Source: VAXT01 sp963774625
GTDB lineage: Bacteria > Actinomycetota > Thermoleophilia > Gaiellales > Gaiellaceae
Direction: 5' to 3'
DNA: 64,000 nucleotides
NCBI GenBank assembly: GCA_963774625.1
Contig: CAVZFQ010000013.1
Span: 1-64,000, forward strand
In this document: positions 31,046 through 39,625 of the stretch, in pieces
How the letters are laid out: each line of letters starts with the position of its first letter
Position numbering within the stretch: the first letter of the stretch is position 1
Translations under genes and position numbers: made by a program
The notes under the pieces: model-generated
What the model saw: only the letters and a program-made list of their open reading frames with translations
What the model was told of the DNA's origin: nothing
The model's database searches: none

Positions 31046-32014
31046 ATGGCCGTCGTCGAGGCTCAGGACCTGAAGCGGACCTACCGCACGCACACCGGCA
31101 CGATCCGTCGCCGCGTGAAGGAGATCGAAGCCGTGCGCGGGGTCTCCTTCGAAATCGCCAAGGGCGAGCTTTTCGGGCTGCTCGGCCCGAACGGCGCGGG
31201 CAAGACGACGACGATCAAGATGCTGATCACGCTTCTGATCCCGACCGCGGGAGAGGCGCGCGTCCTCGGCTACGACGTCGTCAAGCAGGCGCGCGAGGTG
31301 CGGAAACGCATCGGCTACGTCTTCGGCGGCGAGCGCGGCGTCTACGAGCGGCTTTCGGGCTACGACAACCTGCGCTACTTCGCGGAGCTCTACGGGGTAC
31401 CCGCGCGTGAACAGAAAGCGCGGATCGCGGAGTTGCTCGAGCTCGTCGGCCTCAACGGGCGCGAGCACGAGCGCACCGAGGGCTACTCGCGCGGAATGAA
31501 GCAGCGACTGCACATTGCCCGCGGCCTGCTCCACGACCCGCCGGTGATGTTCCTCGACGAGCCCACGATCGGGCTCGACCCGGTCGGCGCGCGCGAGCTG
31601 CGCGCAACGATCTCGGCCCTCGCCGACGCGGGTAAGACGATCCTGCTCACGACGCACTACATGTTCGAGGCGGACTCGCTCTGCGACCGGATCGCGGTCA
31701 TCAACCGCGGCAAGATCGTCGCCGAGGGCACTCCCGCGCACCTGAAGAGCCGTGTCGCGACGGGGAGCGTCGTCGAGGTCGAGGTGTTCGGCGTCGCCGA
31801 AGAGACGGTGTCCCGCCTGAAGGCGCTGCACGGCGTGCGTGCGGTGGCGGTCGAGGATCGTGACCAGGTGCAGGTCCTGACCGTGCAGACAGACGCGGAC
31901 GTCCAGCTGACGCACTCCATCCTGGGGCATCTCGACGGCGCGAACGTCGGGCGCGTCACGCAGCGCGAGCCGACGCTCGAGGACGCCTACGTCGCGCTCG
32001 TCACTGCAGAGTGA
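31046..32014 (+). CDS. ABC transporter ATP-binding protein (ABC-2/DrrA type)
   Basis: The 322-residue ATPase has Walker A GPNGAGKTTT at about 49-58, signature YSRGMKQRLH, Walker B VMFLDEPTIGLDP and the H-loop TTHYMFEAD. The C-terminal ~80 residues form the extension usual in DrrA/NatA-like exporters. It is the only ATPase in a seven-gene run and must energise all six following permeases. Its stop overlaps the first permease start as GTGA. Typical substrates of the family are antibiotics, lipids or polysaccharide intermediates. Confidence 0.95.
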   Translation: MAVVEAQDLKRTYRTHTGTIRRRVKEIEAVRGVSFEIAKGELFGLLGPNGAGKTTTIKMLITLLIPTAGEARVLGYDVVKQAREVRKRIGYVFGGERGVYERLSGYDNLRYFAELYGVPAREQKARIAELLELVGLNGREHERTEGYSRGMKQRLHIARGLLHDPPVMFLDEPTIGLDPVGARELRATISALADAGKTILLTTHYMFEADSLCDRIAVINRGKIVAEGTPAHLKSRVATGSVVEVEVFGVAEETVSRLKALHGVRAVAVEDRDQVQVLTVQTDADVQLTHSILGHLDGANVGRVTQREPTLEDAYVALVTAE

Positions 32015-32781
32015 GGGTTCTCCGCCTCCTGGGCGTCGGGTGGCTCTACCACCTCAAGATGATCTCCCGCTCGCCGTTCGAGGGCTTCGGGCAGGTGATC
32101 TACCCGCTCTTCTTCGCGACGGTCGCCTTCTTCGTCTTCCGGGCCGGCGACGGGCCTCAGACCCTCGTCTATGCCTCGCTGGGCGCCGCGGTGATGGGCA
32201 TGTGGTCGGCGACGAGCACCACGGCCGGCGGCGCCATGCAGCGGGAGCGCTGGCACGGGACGCTCGAGTTGCTCGTCGCGGCTCCTCCCCACTTTGCCCT
32301 CGTGCTCCTGCCCGTCACGCTGGCCATGGCGACTGTCGGGATCTACAGCCTGACGGCGACGTTGCTCTACGGGCACTTCTTGTTCGGAATCGACCTGGTC
32401 CTGGAGCAACCACTCCTGTTCGCTGCCTCGGTCGTCGGGACCGTCCTCTCGTTCGGCGCTCTCGGCCTGGTCTTCGCCGTCTCGTTCGTGCGGTTCAGAG
32501 CCGCCTGGGCACTAGGCAACCTCTTCGAGTACCCGGTGTGGCTGATCGGCGGCTTTCTCGTGCCACTCGCCCTGCTCCCGGACTGGGTCCGCCCGTTCTC
32601 GTGGGTGCTCGCTCCGACCTGGGGCATGAACGCGATCCGCGAGTCCGCTGCCGGCGGTTCGCCGCTGAACGACCTGGCCGTCTGCCTCGGGCTCGGGGCC
32701 GTCTATGTCGTCGTCGGCATCCTCGCTACAGAGCGGGTGCTGCGCGCCGCCCGCGTCCGGGCAGCGCTGTCGTTGTCATGA
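32011..32781 (+). CDS. ABC-2 permease, type A, copy 1
   Basis: The protein has 256 residues and six membrane helices. Shared type-A landmarks are FFATVAFFVFRAG, the loop RERWHGTLELLVAAPPHF (the coupling helix region of ABC-2 permeases) and VRPFSWVLAPTWGMNAIRES near the C-terminus. It starts with GTG in a GTGA overlap with the ATPase gene. It should pair with the type-B permease that follows. Confidence 0.9.
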   Translation: MRVLRLLGVGWLYHLKMISRSPFEGFGQVIYPLFFATVAFFVFRAGDGPQTLVYASLGAAVMGMWSATSTTAGGAMQRERWHGTLELLVAAPPHFALVLLPVTLAMATVGIYSLTATLLYGHFLFGIDLVLEQPLLFAASVVGTVLSFGALGLVFAVSFVRFRAAWALGNLFEYPVWLIGGFLVPLALLPDWVRPFSWVLAPTWGMNAIRESAAGGSPLNDLAVCLGLGAVYVVVGILATERVLRAARVRAALSLS

Positions 32782-33563
32782 CCTCGGTCCGGGTCTTTTT
32801 CGTGGGCGGACAGATCACCTACCGCGCCCTCTTCTACTGGCTGACTCCGCAGATCTTCATCCCGGGACTGATCGTCGCCCCGGTCTTCCAGATCCTGCTC
32901 TTCACCTACATCGGCCGTTCCGCGGGCCTCGAGTCCGACGAGTTCTACGTCGTCGGCAACGCGCTCCAGTACTCGGCGGTGCCGTGCCTGTTTGCGATGA
33001 CGCAGATGATCGGAGGCGAGCGCTACCAGAACACGCTGAGCGCGATCCTCGTCAGCCCGGCGCATCGCATCCCGCTGTTCTTCGGCCGAGTCGTTCCCGT
33101 GGTCGTGAACGGCGCCTTCGTCGGCGCCTTTGCGCTGGCTGCGGGCACGCTGATCCTCGGCGTGGACATTCCGCTCTCGGCCGTGCCCGCTCTCCTGTTG
33201 GTGATCTTCGTCGCCGCCTTCTCGTGCACCGGCCTGGGCTTGATCAACGCGGCGCTCTCGCTCCGCATCCGCGAGAACGCCGTGCTCTCGAACGTCATCT
33301 TCGGGTTCCTGCTGATCTTCACCGGCGCGAATGTCCCTCTCGACGACCTGCCGGACTGGATGAGCGCGATCTCCCAAATCCTGCCGTTCACACACGCCAT
33401 CGAGGCCGCCCGCGAGCTCGCCGACGGTGCCTCGCTCGGCTCCGTTGCCGGCCTCATCGGGACCGAGGTCTTGCTCGGCCTCGCCTACGCCGCCTTGGGG
33501 TACTGGCTCCTGCGCTTGATGGAGGTGCAGAGCCGCCGCTACGCCACTCTGGAGCGCTCATGA
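32778..33563 (+). CDS. ABC-2 permease, type B, copy 1
   Basis: The protein has 261 residues and six helices. Type-B landmarks are RVFFVGGQITYRALFYWLTP, YIGRSAGLESDEFYVVGNAL, GGERYQNTLSAILVSPAHR and ENAVLSNVIFGFLLIFTGAN. The 4-bp ATGA overlap with copy A1 indicates coupled synthesis, as expected for a heterodimeric pore. Confidence 0.9.
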   Translation: MTSVRVFFVGGQITYRALFYWLTPQIFIPGLIVAPVFQILLFTYIGRSAGLESDEFYVVGNALQYSAVPCLFAMTQMIGGERYQNTLSAILVSPAHRIPLFFGRVVPVVVNGAFVGAFALAAGTLILGVDIPLSAVPALLLVIFVAAFSCTGLGLINAALSLRIRENAVLSNVIFGFLLIFTGANVPLDDLPDWMSAISQILPFTHAIEAARELADGASLGSVAGLIGTEVLLGLAYAALGYWLLRLMEVQSRRYATLERS

Positions 33564-34330
33564 GGGTTGTGCGGCTCCTCGCCGTCAGCTGGCTGTTCCA
33601 TGTCAAGCAGCTCTCTCGCTCGTCGTTCGACTGCTTCCTCGCCATCTGCTGGCCGATCTTCTTCGCGACCGTCGCGTTCTTCATGTTCCGCGCCGGTGGC
33701 GATCCCGAGGCCCTGGTGTACGCGTCGCTCGGGGCAGCCGTGATGGGAATCTGGACGGCGACGAGCGTTTCCGCAGGGTCGGCTCTCCAGCGCGAGCGCT
33801 GGCACGGCACGCTCGAGCTGCTCGTCGCTGCGCCAACCCACTTCTCCCTGATCCTCCTGCCCCTCGCCTTCGCCACGTCGGCGATCGGCGTCTACTGCAT
33901 GGCGACGACCTTTATCTGGGGCCGGGTTCTCTTCGGGATCGAGCTCCCGATCGAGCACCCGCTCCTGTTCGCGATCTCGATTCCGGCCGCGATCCTCTCG
34001 ATCGGCGCGCTCGGCTTCCTGATTGCCGTCGCGTTCGCCCGCTACCGCAGCTCCTGGGCCCTGGGCTCGATGACCGAGTATCCGATCTGGTTGATCTGCG
34101 GCTTCCTCGTTCCGCTGACCCTGCTTCCGGACTGGGTTCGCCCGATCTCGTGGGTACTCGCTCCGACCTGGGGCATGCGCGCGATTCGCGAGTCGTCGAC
34201 GGGGGGTACCCCGCTGCCCGATGTCGCGATGTGCCTGGCCCTGGGCGCAACCTACGTCGGGATCGGCGTCGTCCTCACGGAGACCGTGCTCCGAGCCGCT
34301 CGCCACAAGGCGAGCCTCTCCCTGACATGA
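33560..34330 (+). CDS. ABC-2 permease, type A, copy 2
   Basis: At 256 residues it is the same length as A1 and very similar throughout: PIFFATVAFFMFRAGGDPEA, RERWHGTLELLVAAPTHFSL, VRPISWVLAPTWGMRAIRES. Starts ATG in an ATGA overlap with B1. Of the three A copies, A1 and A2 look closest to each other by eye. Confidence 0.9.
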   Translation: MRVVRLLAVSWLFHVKQLSRSSFDCFLAICWPIFFATVAFFMFRAGGDPEALVYASLGAAVMGIWTATSVSAGSALQRERWHGTLELLVAAPTHFSLILLPLAFATSAIGVYCMATTFIWGRVLFGIELPIEHPLLFAISIPAAILSIGALGFLIAVAFARYRSSWALGSMTEYPIWLICGFLVPLTLLPDWVRPISWVLAPTWGMRAIRESSTGGTPLPDVAMCLALGATYVGIGVVLTETVLRAARHKASLSLT

Positions 34331-35115
34331 CCGTCCCCCTGCGGATCTTCTTCATCGGCGGCCTGACCGCCTACCGCGGCCTGATCAACTGGCTCTCGCC
34401 CTGGATCTTCTTCCCGACGCTCATCATCGCGCCGATCTTCCAGATCCTGCTCTTCGTCTTCATCGGGCGCAGTGCGGGAACGGAGAGCGATGAGTTCTAC
34501 GTGATCGGCAACGCGGTCCAGTACGCGTCGATTCCGTGCCTGTTCTCGATGACGCACGCGATCGCGGGCGAGCGCTACCAGGGGACGCTGACGTACATCC
34601 TCGTCACGCCGGCCGGGCGGCTGCCGCTGTTCTTGGGGCGGGCCCTCCCCGTGATCGTCAACGCGATGTTCGTCTCCGCGTTCTCGCTGCTCGTGTCGGC
34701 GCTCCTCCTCGGGATCGACATTCCCGTCTCGGCGTGGGGGCCGATCGCGCTCGTCATCTTCGTGTCGGCGTTCTCGTGTACCGGGCTCGGCCTCGTCTGC
34801 GCGGGGATCGGGCTCCGCGTCCGCGAGACCGCGGTGCTCAACAACGTGCTCTTCGGGCTCCTCCTCGTCTTCACAGGCGCCAACATCCCGCTGGAGCAGA
34901 TGCCGGGCTGGATGGAGGCGATCGCGGTCCGCGTGCCGCTCACGCACGGCATCCAGGCCGCCCGCGAGCTGGCGGAAGGCGCGTCTCTGGGGAGCGTCGC
35001 CGGGCTGATCGCCACCGAGGCGGTGATCGGCGTCGTCTACGTCTTCCTCGGCTACCAGCTGCTTCTGTTCATGGAGCGCGAAAGCCGGAAACGGGCATCG
35101 CTGGAGGTGGCATGA
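34327..35115 (+). CDS. ABC-2 permease, type B, copy 2
   Basis: 262 residues; RIFFIGGLTAYRGLINWLSP, FIGRSAGTESDEFYVIGNAV, AGERYQGTLTYILVTPAGR and ETAVLNNVLFGLLLVFTGAN match B1 closely. ATGA overlap with A2. The ELAEGASLGSVAGLI segment near the end is almost identical to that of B1. Confidence 0.9.
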   Translation: MTVPLRIFFIGGLTAYRGLINWLSPWIFFPTLIIAPIFQILLFVFIGRSAGTESDEFYVIGNAVQYASIPCLFSMTHAIAGERYQGTLTYILVTPAGRLPLFLGRALPVIVNAMFVSAFSLLVSALLLGIDIPVSAWGPIALVIFVSAFSCTGLGLVCAGIGLRVRETAVLNNVLFGLLLVFTGANIPLEQMPGWMEAIAVRVPLTHGIQAARELAEGASLGSVAGLIATEAVIGVVYVFLGYQLLLFMERESRKRASLEVA

Positions 35116-35882
35116 GCCTCCTCCGGCTCCTGTACGTCGGCTGGCTCTTCAACCTGAAGAACCTCACGCTTTCGGGGTTTTTCATCATCGTCTCGGTCAT
35201 CTCGCCGGTGATCTTCGCGTCGATGGCGTTCCTGATGTTCAGAGCCGGCGCACGGCCGGGATCGCTGCTGTTCGTCGCGATCGGCGCCGGGATGATGGGT
35301 ATCTGGTCGTCGACGCTGTTCGGCTCCGGCGGCGCGATCCAGTGGCAGCGCTGGCAGGGAACGCTCGAGTACACCATCGCGGCCCCGCCGCCGTTCATCT
35401 GGGTCGTCCTGCCGCTGACGATCGCGACGGCCACGATCGGGCTCTACTCGCTCACGTCGACGCTGCTCTGGGGCTGGCTGTTCTTCGACGTCCCGTTCGA
35501 GCTGGCCCACCCCGGATGGTTCGTCCTCGCCGTTCCGGTCGCTGTGCTCTCGCTAGGGCTGCTCGGGCTCGTTCTCGCCGCCACGTTCGTGCTCTACCGC
35601 CACGCCAACGCCCTCGGCAACCTGCTCGAGTACCCGATCTGGCTCGTGACCGGCCTCCTCACCGGGCTCGCTCTGCTGCCCGGCTGGACGCACCCGATCT
35701 CGTGGGTGCTGGCGCCGACCTGGGGCGTGAAGGCGCTCCGTGAGGCGGCGCTCGGCGGCGATCCCGGCTTTGCGATCTTCATGTCGGCCGCGCTCGGGCT
35801 CGTCTACCTCGTCATCGGCCACTACTGCCTGCAGTACTTCGAGCGACTCGCGCGCGAGAAGGCGACGTTGGCTCTGACGTGA
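35112..35882 (+). CDS. ABC-2 permease, type A, copy 3
   Basis: 256 residues and the most divergent A copy: the coupling-loop segment reads WQRWQGTLEYTIAAPPPF instead of RERWHGTLELL, and the C-terminal motif is THPISWVLAPTWGVKALREA. The helix plan is the same. ATGA overlap with B2. Divergence of the loop that touches the ATPase and of external loops suggests sub-functionalisation. Confidence 0.9.
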   Translation: MSLLRLLYVGWLFNLKNLTLSGFFIIVSVISPVIFASMAFLMFRAGARPGSLLFVAIGAGMMGIWSSTLFGSGGAIQWQRWQGTLEYTIAAPPPFIWVVLPLTIATATIGLYSLTSTLLWGWLFFDVPFELAHPGWFVLAVPVAVLSLGLLGLVLAATFVLYRHANALGNLLEYPIWLVTGLLTGLALLPGWTHPISWVLAPTWGVKALREAALGGDPGFAIFMSAALGLVYLVIGHYCLQYFERLAREKATLALT

Positions 35883-36664
35883 ACTCGATTCGCGTCTTCT
35901 TCATCGGCGGTTACATCGCCTACCGCGCGCTCTTCAACTGGCTGCGGCCGGCGATCTACATCCCGACGATGCTCGGCGGCCCGATCTTCCAGATCCTCTT
36001 CTTCGCCTACATCGGACGGTACGCGGGCTTGAAGAACGACGAGTTCTTCGTCGTCGGGAACGCGGTGCAGGCATCGGCCCTGGCCGGGATCTTCGGGATG
36101 GCGATGACGATCGGCGGCGAGCGCTGGACACAGACGCTGTCACCGCTGCTCGCGACCCCGGCCAACCGGCTCGCGCTCTTTCTCGGACGCGCGCTGCCGC
36201 TGATCTGGAACGGGATCCTCGTGTCGGCGTTCGGCTTCGCTGTCGGCTGGGCGCTCCTCGACTTCGAGCTCACAGCGGGCGAGATCCCCGGGATCGCGCT
36301 CGTCGTCGTCATCTGCTCCTTCTCCTGCACCGCTCTCGGCCTCGTCACGGGCGCGGTCGGCCTACGCGCGCGAGACGTGTTCTTCCTGGCAAACCTCGTC
36401 ACGCTCGTCCTACTGCTCTTCTGTGGGGCCAACGTGCCGCTCGATTCGCTCCCGGAATGGATGCAGACCGTGGCGAGCGGCTTGCCGCTGACCCACGGAA
36501 TCGAGGCTGCGCGGGAGATCGCAGGCGGCGCTGCCTTTTCGGACGTGTCCGGCCTCGTCGCGACGGAAGCATCGATCGGCCTCGTTTACGCGCTGCTCGC
36601 CTACGGGCTACTCACATTCTTCGAGGCTGACGGTCGGCGTCGCGGAACGCTCGAGACGATGTAG
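35879..36664 (+). CDS. ABC-2 permease, type B, copy 3
   Basis: 261 residues; RVFFIGGYIAYRALFNWLRP, YIGRYAGLKNDEFFVVGNAV, GGERWTQTLSPLLATPANR and LANLVTLVLLLFCGANVPLD match the type-B plan, with about the same extra divergence as A3. GTG start in a GTGA overlap with A3. It ends the permease array; the next small gene follows after 9 bp. Confidence 0.9.
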   Translation: MNSIRVFFIGGYIAYRALFNWLRPAIYIPTMLGGPIFQILFFAYIGRYAGLKNDEFFVVGNAVQASALAGIFGMAMTIGGERWTQTLSPLLATPANRLALFLGRALPLIWNGILVSAFGFAVGWALLDFELTAGEIPGIALVVVICSFSCTALGLVTGAVGLRARDVFFLANLVTLVLLLFCGANVPLDSLPEWMQTVASGLPLTHGIEAAREIAGGAAFSDVSGLVATEASIGLVYALLAYGLLTFFEADGRRRGTLETM

Positions 36665-36673
36665 GTCGCGTCG

Positions 36674-36889
36674 ATGCTGGAGGACGTCGCCGATCGGGTC
36701 TTCAAGGAACTGCAAGGCGAGGGCTACGAGCCGCGCCTGCACGAGCCGAAGGAGGGCGGTGGCCCGTTCGAGATCACACTCCGAGGCAACGAGTTCGACA
36801 TCGACGACTTCAAGACGATGGTGCGCATCGCCGAGGACTTCGGCGTCCCGCTCGGACTCGACGAGAACGGCTGGATCAAACTGGGCTAG
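36674..36889 (+). CDS. 71-residue soluble protein, unknown
   Basis: MLEDVADRVFKELQGEGYEP..., acidic, with one predicted alpha-beta-beta-alpha-beta pattern and a C-terminal DENGWIKLG. No membrane segment or metal motif. It is 9 bp after the last permease gene, so it is probably carried on that transcript, but it may be unrelated to transport. I do not recognise the family. Confidence 0.6.
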   Translation: MLEDVADRVFKELQGEGYEPRLHEPKEGGGPFEITLRGNEFDIDDFKTMVRIAEDFGVPLGLDENGWIKLG

Positions 36890-36956
36890 GTAAGAAACCG
36901 CGGCGCAGCGACACCAATCGCTCCGACACCTGAAGTTCGACCACAGGAGGAGCGAT

Positions 36957-37268
36957 ATGCCTTGGGGTAGCTGGATCAACGACCTGCCGACCGGGTTCTT
37001 CATGGTCGTGCACATCGCGGCGTTCGCGCTCGGCGCTGCGTTCGCGTGGGCCGCGTTCAAGCGTGAGCTCAACCTGCTCGGTACGGCGTTCTCGCTATTC
37101 GCCCTAGCTGAACTGACCTACATGACGTACCACCTCGACTGGACCGTCTTCCTCTTCGCGCACACGATTGCCGAGGTCTTCGATCTCGTCGCGTTCGTGC
37201 TCGTGTTCGCAGCGGCAGTCCTGCAGATCGCGGGCGCGCGCCGGCCCGCCCTGGAAGCAACCCACTGA
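36957..37268 (+). CDS. three-helix membrane protein with intramembrane His, unknown
   Basis: The 103-residue protein has helices at about 13-35, 40-62 and 66-93. His residues lie in or at helices 1-3 (MVVHIAAF, MTYHLDW, LFAHTIAE), which could bind copper or haem. An AGGAGGAG ribosome site stands just before ATG 36957. Its TGA overlaps the cupredoxin ATG (TGATG). It starts the cupredoxin/sigma-factor operon. Family unknown to me. Confidence 0.65.
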   Translation: MPWGSWINDLPTGFFMVVHIAAFALGAAFAWAAFKRELNLLGTAFSLFALAELTYMTYHLDWTVFLFAHTIAEVFDLVAFVLVFAAAVLQIAGARRPALEATH

Positions 37269-37603
37269 TGACCCGACCTCTCCTCCTGGTCGCCGCACTC
37301 GCCGCCCTGGTTGCGGCGGGCTGCGGCGGCTCAGCCGAGTCGAGCACGCCGGTCGCGACCACCGAAGTGACGATGGCGAAGAGCTACCGCTTCGACCCGA
37401 AGGTGATCGAGATCGAGGCAGGCCAGACCGTCACCTGGAAGAACGAGGACAACTTCACCCACACCGTCCAGGTCGATGGCCAGGACGACCACAAGGTCGA
37501 CCGGGGCGACAGCGTCTCGATCAAGTTCGACACGGCCGGTACCTATGACTACGTCTGCACGCTGCACCGGCAGGACATGGAGGGCAAGGTGATCGCCAAG
37601 TGA
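37268..37603 (+). CDS. cupredoxin (plastocyanin-like) lipoprotein
   Basis: The 111-residue protein has a lipoprotein signal with lipobox LVAAGC (acylated Cys at about 19) and a blue-copper domain. The copper ligands are visible: His in NFTHTVQV, then Cys, His and Met in YVCTLHRQDMEGKV. It should sit on the outer face of the membrane and carry electrons or bind copper. It is translationally coupled on both sides (TGATG upstream, GTGA downstream). Confidence 0.92.
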   Translation: MTRPLLLVAALAALVAAGCGGSAESSTPVATTEVTMAKSYRFDPKVIEIEAGQTVTWKNEDNFTHTVQVDGQDDHKVDRGDSVSIKFDTAGTYDYVCTLHRQDMEGKVIAK

Positions 37604-37986
37604 CGCGCGACCTCGTGATCGTCGCGTGTGCGATCAGCGCCGGAATCCACGCCGCACTCGCACCGGAGCACTTCCGGGAGAGCGCGGCCGCCGGAGTCGG
37701 CTTTCTCGCCAGCGCCGTCATTCTGGCGGCCGTCGCCGCCGCGCTGACGCGCAGGCCGGGCAGCGCCTTCCTCCTCGGCGCCGCCGCAGCGACCTTCGCC
37801 GGGCTGCTCGGCAGCTACGCCCTGGCGGTGACGACCGGTCTGCCGCTCCTGCATCCCGAGCCCGAGCCGGTGACCGGCCTCGCTCTGTTCACGAAGGGCG
37901 TCGAGGCGGGGGGCCTGTTCGCAGCGGTCAGCTCGCTCACGGCGTTCTCCCCACCACTCCCACGACTGAAAGGAACACTCACATGA
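37600..37986 (+). CDS. small membrane protein in the cupredoxin operon
   Basis: This 128-residue protein has four hydrophobic helices (VIVACAISAGIHAALAPEH, GVGFLASAVILAAVAAALT, AFLLGAAAATFAGLLGSYAL, a C-terminal one). IHAALAPEHF near the end of helix 1 has two His, and LLHPEPEP precedes the last helix. The GTG start is in a GTGA overlap with the cupredoxin gene, and its stop forms ATGA with the next gene. It may handle copper together with its neighbours; function unproven. Confidence 0.7.
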   Translation: MTRDLVIVACAISAGIHAALAPEHFRESAAAGVGFLASAVILAAVAAALTRRPGSAFLLGAAAATFAGLLGSYALAVTTGLPLLHPEPEPVTGLALFTKGVEAGGLFAAVSSLTAFSPPLPRLKGTLT

Positions 37987-38693
37987 AGAGTCAAGCCAAC
38001 CGCCCGATCCCACTCGCGCTGACCGCGCTCATCGCCTTCTTCAGCGCCCTCGTTGCGCTTGGCGTCTCGAACGGGCACAGCGCTCACGCCCACAGCGAAC
38101 CTCACTCCGCTGTCGCCCATGTAGTGCATCCACGAGGCTCGGCCACGGTCACCCGCAAGGAGCTCGTCTTCCGAGGCGAGATGCGCCGGCTCTGGGAAGA
38201 CCACATCACGTGGACCCGCCTGGCCGTGATCAGCCTGATCGACGGCTCGCCCGACACGAACGCCACCGTTGCCCGCCTGCTCCGCAACCAGGCTGACATC
38301 GGCAACGCGGTGAAGCCCTTCTACGGGAAGGCGGCCGGCAACGCTCTCACCAGGGAGCTGCGTGCGCACATCCTGATCGCCGCGGACCTGATCGCAGCGG
38401 CCAAGGCCGGTGACCAGGCCAAGGTCGCTGAGGCTCAAGCTCGCTGGGAGCGCAACGCCGACGACATCGCCGCGCTGCTCAACCGGGCCAATCCACGCCA
38501 CTGGTCACGGGCCGCGCTGCGAGCCATGCTCGGCGAGCACCTGCGGCTGACGACCGCTGAGGTCGTTGCCCGCCTCGGTGGCAACTGGGAGGCTGACGTC
38601 GCCGCGTACGACCAGGTCCACCGCCACGCCCTCGGAATGGCGGACACGCTCGCTATCGGCCTCGTCAAGCAATTCCCGAGGCGCTTTCGCTGA
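37983..38693 (+). CDS. exported His-rich helical protein
   Basis: The protein has 236 residues. An N-terminal membrane/signal segment (LALTALIAFFSALVALGVS) is followed at once by a His-rich stretch (NGHSAHAHSEPHSAVAHVVH, seven His in about 20 residues). The remaining ~170 residues form a helical domain (LWEDHITWTRLAVISLIDG, LLRNQADIGNAVKPFYG, MLGEHLRLTTAEVVARL) that resembles a widespread uncharacterised helical-bundle family often mis-annotated. The His stretch suggests copper or zinc binding near the membrane surface. ATG is in an ATGA overlap. Confidence 0.75.
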   Translation: MKSQANRPIPLALTALIAFFSALVALGVSNGHSAHAHSEPHSAVAHVVHPRGSATVTRKELVFRGEMRRLWEDHITWTRLAVISLIDGSPDTNATVARLLRNQADIGNAVKPFYGKAAGNALTRELRAHILIAADLIAAAKAGDQAKVAEAQARWERNADDIAALLNRANPRHWSRAALRAMLGEHLRLTTAEVVARLGGNWEADVAAYDQVHRHALGMADTLAIGLVKQFPRRFR

Positions 38694-38697
38694 TCGC

Positions 38698-39384
38698 ATG
38701 AGCGCGGCCGCAGCACATATCGTGGATCCGGTGGCTTCGCCGTTGACGCTGGCTCCGACCCTGGACGACGAGTCCCGCGAGTGGCTCCGCAGCCTCCATG
38801 GGGATGGCGCGGCACGCGACGAGGCAGTCGCACGGCTCCATGCGCTCCTGCTCCGCGCGGCGCGCTTCGAGGTCGCGCGGCGACGACCGACCATGCCGCA
38901 CCTCCGCGGGGACGATCTCGACGACATCGCCAACGAGGCTGCGGACGACGCGCTCGTCAGCGTGCTTCGGCGGCTCGACGATTTCCGGGGAGCAAGCCGC
39001 TTCACGACGTGGGCCTACAAGTTCGCGCTGCTCGAGGCGGCCGTCAAGTTGAGAAAGCGAGCGTGGCAGGGTCGCGAGGTGCCGCTCGAGCCCGAGAGCT
39101 GGAGCCTGTTCTCGAGCGCGGGCCTCGAGCCTGACGCAGCGGCCGAGCAGAGTGAGCTCCTGGCGACCTTGCAACGGGCGATCGACGACGTGCTGACCGA
39201 CCATCAGCGCCGCGTCCTCGTCGCGCTGGCCCTGAACGGCGTGCCGATCGATGTGCTGGCCGAACGGCTCGAGACGACACGCGGAGCGCTCTACAAGACT
39301 CTGCACGACGCGCGGCAGAAGTTGCGGCGCCATCTGGAGAGCTGCGGGCTTCAGCCCGCCTCACTACTCGAGGAGACGACATGA
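38698..39384 (+). CDS. ECF-type RNA polymerase sigma factor
   Basis: This 228-residue sigma-70-family factor has region 2 around DDLDDIANEAADDALVSVLR and FRGASRFTTWAYKFALLEA, and region 4 from LTDHQRRVLVALALNGVPID to LETTRGALYKTLHDARQKLR as a helix-turn-helix. The linker is long. It starts four bases after the His-rich gene and is followed by a zinc-type anti-sigma with an ATGA overlap, so it is likely held inactive by that protein and may control this operon. Confidence 0.9.
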   Translation: MSAAAAHIVDPVASPLTLAPTLDDESREWLRSLHGDGAARDEAVARLHALLLRAARFEVARRRPTMPHLRGDDLDDIANEAADDALVSVLRRLDDFRGASRFTTWAYKFALLEAAVKLRKRAWQGREVPLEPESWSLFSSAGLEPDAAAEQSELLATLQRAIDDVLTDHQRRVLVALALNGVPIDVLAERLETTRGALYKTLHDARQKLRRHLESCGLQPASLLEETT

Positions 39385-39617
39385 CAAAGCGCCCGGACCT
39401 GAAACAGGCACTCGGCCGCCTCCTGGGACCGGCCGGGCCCGAGGTCGGCTGCGACGAGTGCTTCGACCAGCTCGACGGCTACGTCGAGCTCGAGCGCGCC
39501 GGCGCGGACGCCGACGCCGCGTTTCCAGGGCTGCGCGCGCACCTGGACGGTTGCCCGGCTTGCCGCGAGGAGCACGAGAGCCTGCGCGCGCTCGTCAGCG
39601 GCGAGCAAGCGCTTTAG
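39381..39617 (+). CDS. zinc-binding anti-sigma factor (ZAS-like), soluble
   Basis: In this 78-residue protein HLDGCPACREE near residues 54-64 gives the H-x3-C-x2-C motif of zinc anti-sigma factors, with an additional CDEC pair at about 24-27. There is no membrane segment, so sensing would be in the cytosol (redox or metal). It is coupled to the sigma gene by ATGA. It ends convergently 8 bp from the FKBP gene. Confidence 0.8.
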   Translation: MTKRPDLKQALGRLLGPAGPEVGCDECFDQLDGYVELERAGADADAAFPGLRAHLDGCPACREEHESLRALVSGEQAL

Positions 39618-39625
39618 ACCAGCCC

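Noticed and set aside
29498..31930. 810-codon minus-strand ORF over MFS and ABC genes
   Set aside because: Arg/Ala/Pro-rich shadow; it crosses the divergent promoter and reads antisense through the ABC ATPase.
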